A DNA stretch of 64,000 bases, taken from positions 1,615,001 through 1,679,000 of the forward strand of contig JAOTON010002068.1 in assembly GCA_034440635.1 (NCBI GenBank), given 5' to 3'. Below, in pieces: positions 12,601-21,600 of this stretch (positions are counted from its first letter, which is position 1; every line of letters begins with the position of its first letter). Both the position numbers and the translations under genes were made by a program. The DNA is from Lepas anatifera (lineage: Eukaryota > Arthropoda > Thecostraca > Lepadidae). Under the pieces are notes generated by a model. It had not been told where the DNA came from. It was given only the letters and a program-made list of their open reading frames with translations, and made no database searches.

Positions 12601-15600
12601 AAGCATAGGTATAATGATCAAGCAAACCCAGCAAAGGAAAATCCATTCTCTGATTCGCCAATTAGTGGCGTCATTTCAGTTTAAACAAATCAACGATTAA
12701 CAATTAGAGCAGTGGTAGCAATATTTGCCGCCACTGTTACGCGGCAGTTAAGCAATGCTCTTTCACGTGAAGGTGTTTTGAAGTCAATAAAAATATAAGA
12801 GGTATGCATGCTTATTTTTGCAAAGTTTCGAGTTGCATTTTATAAATATTCGTGCCAATTAATATAATTAAATTTACATGTGTATTGTTCAGACTTTTGA
12901 GACTATTTTCATGTAACCTTTTGAACGAATACCTTCAATTTAAATGGCTAAAAACTCAAGCGAGAAGTCCGATGCACGTGTCCGGCGCTGGATCGCCCGA
13001 GGCTATAACTCCAAAACCATTATCTGGACGAGACTAAAAATACCACAGTCGTTTTCAGCACCTCTGAGAACCTTAATCCCAAATTTTCATGAAAATCTGA
13101 GATATGAGAGTGTTACTTCAATCCATAGATTTGTCAATTTGCCGTGGAATGCTCCTATGACGGCATGCCTAGACCTCCGTGACCTTAAATATGACCTGAC
13201 AAAAAATGGTTCAAATATTTTCTATCGAGAAGTGGATGGGCTACCCAACCTCGCTTACCATTTTTCGCCATCTTGCGTGGTTCTTGAAATCTTAGGGGGC
13301 GGGTACCTCCCCCGTCATAGCGAAGGTGGCTCAGACCCCCGTCAATGCGCGTGTTAAATCAATGTCAAGAAATACTAACAAATAGGCAGGGCAAGTAACG
13401 TGAAGTAATTCAGTCAAGCGGGCCAGATAATTTAGTTTGATTTTCAGTCAACATACGCCTAGAACATTTCAGATTTAAAATTGCAGATATTAAAACCAAG
13501 AGCTGAACATTTATGAAACTTTACATACAACATAATTAATGTTTGATCAGTAACTGGTCCCGGCATGGTCCCAGCCCTCAAGCCTCAGTCCCCGTCTGAG
13601 TCCCACCGGGACCGCCCGGGTCTGAAGTCCCACCTCTAGTATCTACGTCAGTGACTATACTGAAATCACGCACACCAACCAAGTCAAATTTACGTGGGAG
13701 TCGACAGGCAAGGAGTAGGAGCCCAATCCTTTATTGTCACTGCAACGAGCCCTACAGGTCATATCCGACATTCCAGTGCCAGTACAGGCCATGGTGTTCG
13801 ACTCAGGTACCACGTGACCTGGACATTACTGCAGAGGTGCGGCAAGGCGGGAGCCAGCTCCGTGCTCACCTGCTGTTTGGAATTGCGGTTCGGTTTCACT
13901 GAGAAGTGGATATCTTTCATACCCTTCTCAATCATTGTCACTGGGTACGGCCGCTTTGTCTCGGGGTTTACACAGCGGTCTGAAACATACCGATTCCACG
14001 TCAGTTCTACACACGGTCTGAAACATACCGACTCCACGTCAGTTCTAGACACGGTCTGAAACATACCGACTCTACGTCAGTTTTACACACGGTCTGAAAC
14101 ATACCGACTCCACGTCAGTTCTAGACACGGTTTGAAACATACCGATTCCACGTCAGTTCTACACACGGTCTGAAACATACCGATTCCACGTCAGTTCTAC
14201 ACACGGTCTGAAACATACCGACTCCACGTCAGTTCTACACACGGTCTGAAACGTACCGACTTCACGTCAGTTCTAGGCACGATCTAAAACATACCGACTC
14301 CACGTCAGTTCTACTCACGGTCTGAAACATACCGATTCCACGTCAGTTCTAGACACGGTCTAAAACATACAGACTCCACGTCAGTTCTAGACACGGTATG
14401 AAACATACAGACTCCACGTCAGTTCTAGACACGGTCTGAAACATACCGACTCTACGTCAGTTTTACACACGGTCTGAAACATACCGACTCCACGTCAGTT
14501 CTAGACACGGTTTGAAACATACCGACACCACGTCAGTTCTACACACGGTCTGAAACATACCGACTCCACGTCAGTTCTAGACACGGTTTGAAACATACCG
14601 ACTCCACGTCAGTTTTACACACGGTCTGAAACATACCGACTCCACGTCAGTTCTAGACACGGTCTGAAACATATAGACTCCACGTCAGTTCTACACACGG
14701 TCTGAAACATACCGACTCCACGTCAGTTCTAGACACGGTTTGAAACATACAGACTCCACGTCAGTTCTAGGTACGGTTTGAAACATACCGACTCCACGTC
14801 AGTTCTACACACGGTCTGAAACATACCGACTCCACGTCAGTTCTACACATGGTCTGAAACATACCGACTCCACGTCAGTTCTACACACGGTCTGAAACAT
14901 ACCGACTCCACGTCAGTTACGGACGCCGCCGCAGCCCGTTCTACGATGAGTACAGTCGGTTACAGGCTGATAGTTATGTGGTCGGCTCAATGAACATATT
15001 CACACGCGCATTGACGGGGGGCGGGTACCAGCCCCTCTGGTTTTTCGGAGACATTATAAAAACGACGGCGCATAGCGCCGCCGTACTTGGGATACCTGTT
15101 CTCTAATCATTTTTACATATTTTGTGAAATTTTGAAGGCTATGTCATTTCAGGTCAGGTCACCAATACAGGTGAAGTCAATCAATCAATCAATGGCTTTT
15201 TATTAGGCGTTCTGTGCATAGCACCTTTGCCCGCCTCTAAAGGAGTGTGTGGGAGAATTTTAGAATTCTGTGTGAGGGCAAGCTACGTTAGTCTGTTAAA
15301 GCAATGGGAGTTATTTCAAGTAATGGGTTGCAAGATGTTTTAGCTTGCAAATGGACGGTCGTGGCAATGGCATAGCCATGCCAAGGGAGGTCTTTTAATA
15401 AGTTTAGACCCGCAGAGTGCGAAGGTTATTTCTGTGGTTGAAGACCTTAGATTTAGAATTGGAAATTAGAATTTAGAATTTTGTGTGTCAGCTATCGATG
15501 TCCGCTTGTGTACGTTACTCGAAAACCTCCGTTAACTCAATAATTTCGTATTTTAGAAAGTGCGCTAAACACCTGGCCAGGGTGCCGCGAATTTACCCTG

Positions 15601-18600
15601 CAACCCGGAGGTGAAGTTGCAGCTCCCCTCTCCGGCTGGGCAGCCGCCGCGCAGAGAAAAGAAGTGTGAGAGGATAGTTAGATTGTTAGTAAGAGTATAG
15701 GCGTGGTTAGTATAGACCCGCAGTGAAAGGTATCACTGCGGTGAAGAAATCTAACCTATCTAACCTAACCTGATTTCAAAGTTAGCCTAACATAACCTAT
15801 CCTTAGCCTACAATGAACCATTTAAAGGTTACAAAACTATTGCTTAAGTTTCGCAGTGGATCATCTATGATTGGAAAAAAGGCAAATCCTACTTTGGGGG
15901 TGCACCATGCACCCTCCATCATATATACTGGGAGGGGTGATTTATAGAAACTTCTCTAGCCCAGAGTCCTTTAGAAATGTAAAGACTTTTTCGAGTAGCT
16001 CAGGATGGTCGTTACCGAGCAGAGTTTTTAGGTCTACAGGGATGTTTTGGATTCGGCAGTAATCTAGCATGGGTTGCCGATGGGTATTGTGCTGGGGACA
16101 ATCGATGAGAATGTGATAGGGATTCTCCATTGCGTCGCAGGTACCACAGGTACCCGCGTTCCAATAGGCATTTAATTTTGTGTGTCCATTTCTGAGTCTG
16201 GTTAGAATAACCTCGCGCCGGCGACTCTTTTGGTTGGAACTGGGCCAGTAGCCGATGTTAGGCTTGATATAGAATAGGTGGGCGCTGTGGTTTGTGGTCC
16301 AGTTATTTTGAATTTGCTTCCGGATGGTGTCCTGGAGGAGAGCTTTGCTATCGTCTCCAGACCACGTTAAGGGTGCGATCTCTCTAAGTTCTAGGGACTT
16401 TTTTGCCTGCTCATCGGCCTTTTCATTTCCTTGAATTTTGCAGTGGCCCGGGGTCCAAAGAAAAGAGACATCAGGGGTATCATCGTACCTTTCTGAATAT
16501 CTGCTATAACGTGGTGGCTGGGGTTGACTACGTTACTGACGGCCTGGAGGACAGATTTAGAGTCTGAACAGATGACGGCTGAGTCCAATACAGGTGAAGT
16601 GACGTAACCTAAAAAAAGTTTACGATAGCATATGTCGGAAGAGGGTGAACTTATCTGATTGAAACTCATATCACATGATGGCCCCACCGAGTTCTCTAAA
16701 ATATGTTCCGGTATTTTTTATATCGATGGCCTAAGGTCAGGTGCGAGCCATGACCTCTCCATTGGAAATACATGGGAAAATGGTTTTAACTGAATAACTT
16801 AGTAACGGATGGCGATAGAGCATTTATTTTAACTGTATTGGATTCGCCTTGTCTTTGCCGTTCTAAGGATATGCAATTTATCTAATTTGACCTTGACCTG
16901 AGCTCAGGTCAGATCAAATCCTCGATTTGACCTAGCAAGGTCATAGTATATATCATTCGATTCGGCTTGCTGCGAGGATTCATATAGTTCAAGTTATTTT
17001 GCTCTATCTTTACTTGTTCAGATATAATGGCCGAGAACCTTCATTTACATGTTATACCTATGACGGCATGTTTTGACCTCTTAGTGACCTTAAATGTGAA
17101 TTAATTTGACAAATGGTCCACAAATTTTCGATGGAGTGGGTGGGCTAGCCAACGCCATTTACCATTTTTAGCTACCTAGCGTGGTTCTCGAGATCTTAGG
17201 GGGGGTCGAAGCGAAGGTGGCTCAGACCCCCGTCAATGCGCGTGTTAATCACGCAAACCCAGGTCTGACCAGCTTGAACATATGTTTCAAATGATAATAT
17301 GATCCATGAAATAAAATGATTGACATGCATTACAACAGGTTACGTCAAGACATGTTGTCGAGACGTTTACTTGCGCGTTCTTGCGCTGGCTGAGGTGCAA
17401 TCTCGACAATTATGGGCCACAAACTACTAGATCAATTCCGCACTGCTCTTCCGGCTCTGACAAGCAGTCCGGACAACGGCTTGATCAATTCCGGATGATG
17501 TTCTGGGCTTGCCGCCCAGTATTTTACAATGGTATCAAGTCGGTATTGGTGCGCATCAATCGATGTAACTTGTTCAAACGTGCAATTTAGGGCAAATATG
17601 GTGCAAGTGATTCGCGTATCACGCTGGAAATATTCACAGACAGCAGCTGGGACCAGACACCTACCAACCGGTTGGAAACGGCTACAGGGGCGGACACAGG
17701 AGCGCCATTTGGGGGGAGCCAAGTCTGGAGAAAAAGTAAGTTTTTTTAAGAAAACATGCAAAATGTCGCCATTTTGGGGCCCATGACCCCCGCCCTTTGC
17801 GTCAGCCAGTGCCAGGCTGGACGCACGCCCGGACTGCAAACGTACGGACAAGGCACGACAGTGCCAGGCTGGACGCACGCCCGGAGTGCAAACGTACGGA
17901 AAAGGCATGAAACTGTCGTCTGAGAACGAGCAAGGACGCAGCTTCAACTGCGCTCATTTTCTTAGCCAGAATCTTCACAATAAAGAGGAAGCTGGCATGC
18001 AGAAGCAGCGCCCAGATCAACCCAGTAAATATGGCAGCCCCATAAATGTCACATTTCTAATGTCCAGAAAATGGTAGAGCTCCAAAATTGCGTGCCACCT
18101 TTTTCCTAGATAGATGTAGCCTTTAATAGACCCAATAAACAAACGAGACCAAACTTTGAAGGGGAATGCAGCATACATTTATACAATTGTACACAATAGA
18201 TATGAAAAGGATCACTTAACCGGCGCCTCGTCGGGCCTCCGAGCCACCTTCGCCCTGGTGGGGGGTGTTTGAAATTCCCCATTCGAACTCGGCGCCTATG
18301 CGGGATAGCGAAAAAACGCGAACGCTGGTCGACAGCTCATACAAATTCATGAAAGAACTATATTAGTCACTTTTTAGCTCAGGTCAATATTGAGGTCATA
18401 TACAGGTCAATGAAGTTGGCATTTTTAGCAAATTTTTTGGGCTCTAGCATCTGACAGAGTTGAGTTAGAATCATTATGTAGGCTCTTTAAAGTCATTCGC
18501 TTCCTCTTGTCACGGTGAATAGAATGATATATAATATGACCATGCTAGGTCAAAAGCACGAAAATGACCTGACCTCAGGTCAGTTCAAGGTCACTTTTTA

Positions 18601-21600
18601 ACCTAGCATAGTCAATATGGATATCAATCGACTCGCAATAGCATTCTAAACACAATGATATCAAAATAAAAGTTGTATCATCATTTCATGCAAAGTTATT
18701 GACCTAAGTGTGAAAACTGCTGAAGTAGCCCCGGATGACCTCTGTGCAATTCCAGCACCAATCGACCAAGGCCTACACGGTACCTCTCCGATTTTCTTTA
18801 AAATTGGCATATAAGGTTCTCATGGACCCCAAAGCTGAATCTGAGAGTTTCAGCTCAATCGGAATAAAGCTTTAGAAGTTATTGCCTCAGACATTTTTTG
18901 AAAATCTGCTTACAGTACATTTTTTAGATGACCATACAACCCACAGAGACTGATGAACTATGTATTAAATATACATTTTCCCGTCTGAAATGAACCGAAA
19001 AACTTGAATCTGAAGTCTGTTTGACCCTAGGTCACTTGTGAAAAATTTATGATTTGACCTTGACCTAAGGTCATGTCCAAAATTTGCTGGTACACCTTTT
19101 TTCAAAATGGAATATCTCAAATTGAAGATTGAACTTTATTCCGTCCAATAAAATAGGTTAGAACATCCGTTTTTTATATCTACAAGTGTTTTTAACACGC
19201 ACAGTGGAGGATGGTCTGGTGTCAACACGTCATGAAGGGGGTCCCGAAATGCCTCCCCTGAGATCTCGCCAATTTAGAGGGTTAGGAAAACGCATGTCCC
19301 GGGATTTGTGAGGCCTGTAAACTGTTTTATTTGAGCTCAATTGTATGGACTTATATCTATATCTTTAACGTCAAATCAGGTCATAAATGTTAAATGTATG
19401 TACGTCATACCGGACACCTTTAGTGAAGTGCCGCTGATTATACGGAAAAAGTCGCGAAACGTTTGAAACATATAACAGTGATATATTGAAACAGTGATAC
19501 TGAAAAATATAACAGTACGGTGACAGTGGACACCCTCACGTCAAAGGAGCCCTAGATAGGAGGAGGTTAGGGAGTTTTTATACTCTTTTGACTCCGTGCA
19601 AATGGCTTCTGAAGATATTACGTTCAAAGAATGGTCAAAACCAGAGAGAGAATCGACGCGTTCGGATTGCGTGGATAATAGAGAGCGATTTGTTGATTCC
19701 CTGAGTGAGAAGGTATGTAACCTTACCCGTCACCACTACATCTATTTGGCTCAAAAGCATTATATAGCAAACTGGAAGGAAAAGGCACCAAAGGGGGAAG
19801 TAATCGTGATAAGTCATCGATGATATTTTCTGATAAGTCATCGATGACTTATCAGAAAATAATACATGTGCTGCGCAAAATGCTGCTCAGTCGTATCACT
19901 GGTCTGCAAAGCAGGTGACTGTACAACTTTTTGTTCCATACTGAATTGAGGATGGAGTCCGGTGCAGTAGAAGTTGTTTTTTTTTAAGTGACGACTTAAA
20001 GCACTCTCACGTCATGGCTCATATCTTGCAGCACAAACTCGTACCTTGGCTACGCACCCACATGCCAAGTTTGAAGAAAACACATTACGTATCAGACGGG
20101 TGCGGTGGCCAATACAAAAACAATTTTCACTTTATCAATGCTTGTTATCATCCAGATAGACTTTCAAATACCATGTGAATAACACTTTTTGCTACCAGCC
20201 ACGGGAAGAACGCCTGTGACGGAGTTGGCGGTAAAGTTAGAAGAAGAACAGCCAAGGTAAGCTTAAGGAGGGAAGAAAAGGATCAGATCTTGGATCTTCT
20301 ATTGATGTTCTCTTTTCTGACGCAATACTTCGACACCACAATCCATTTCGCGTTTGTCAGTAGAGAGGAGGTCTTTGAAATATCAAAACGACTGATACAG
20401 CAGTAAAGCTCGGCGTTGAAGATCAAGGGCACCCAACGGTTTCATCGTTTCACCCCCGTAAACCTGAACATCATGCAGGTGCGAGAGCTCTCTGAAGACA
20501 TCGACGGAACCAGTGGCAGATCTAGCCGGTCGGTTTGAGAGGAGCAAACCAAAGTCAAAAAGTAAAAAAGGGAAAAAAACGTCACGCAGTGCAAAACTGT
20601 GCTACAATAATATGATTTGACAGTATGATTTGGGATAGATGAGCCAAAAGGCAAAAAAACGTCACGGGGCGAAAAGGTATGGACTCAAGATACTTTTTTT
20701 CTATCCAAGGCCCAATATTTACACTGAACTTAACTGGTTCTGTTTGAAGTTGAGAATTGAAGCACCGAAATCTTGCTTATAAATTAAAAATGAGTCGAGG
20801 CATAAAGGAGGTCGACCGCTTGGGGGAGGCGCAAAAACATAGGTTTGTCCCTAACTTTCCATTTGGGGGGACATGCCGTTTTTGCTTCCCCTGAATCCGC
20901 CACTGGACGGAACAGAGCTGCCTACTGTGACAGCGTAAGGTCAGCTCAGCACAAAGACAGCTCGTGGAGGCGCCAGTTCCCGTATTTCGGTGCATTGTTG
21001 CAAACCGGTGTCTGGTGTACATACATACATATTTTTTCACGTGTTGACAAATGCTTGCTTCCTTTAACTTCAAGGAGAGTAAAATCGCGCAAAGATATCG
21101 TCAAGGAAAGAGTATTGCTCTAGTTCTAACTCGCAAGTGGAAAACGCTTGCTTCGGTCCGATGCAGAAAAGAAAACTTATTTGAATTGACGCGATAGGCG
21201 AGTTCTATATATGAACACGGGAAACCACGATTGCCTTATTTGGCTTTCACCAGACTTCTAGCACTGTTCCTTTTGTATCACCATTTTGTCCCACTACATT
21301 TCCAATATACTGTCGAAGCCCCAGCGACGAGTTATTGTCATCCTTTAAAGCACTGTAATGAGCATTAACACGCAATCGGACAGGGCTTATGCATAATTAC
21401 CCGAGGTGGCCGGAAACCCTTCATGGCAGAAAAACAACATCGATGAGCGAGTTAACTTTGGAAAGAACTTTGAAAACCTGTCCTCTATGTTTACGCACTG
21501 ACTGACCTATACGCTTACAAAATCAGATGTATATTCCTAAATAGCCATAATCAGCGGTCACATAAGCATCGCCACCGGAAAAAAGTGGGGGCCAGTCAAA

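Noticed and set aside
13759..14064. 101-residue minus frame as an independent protein
   Set aside because: It is SBDS exon 3 plus translated array and intron sequence on either side.
20830..20920. A complete DNA transposon at GAATCCGCCACTGG
   Set aside because: Only one end-like motif; no partner terminus or target duplication found.
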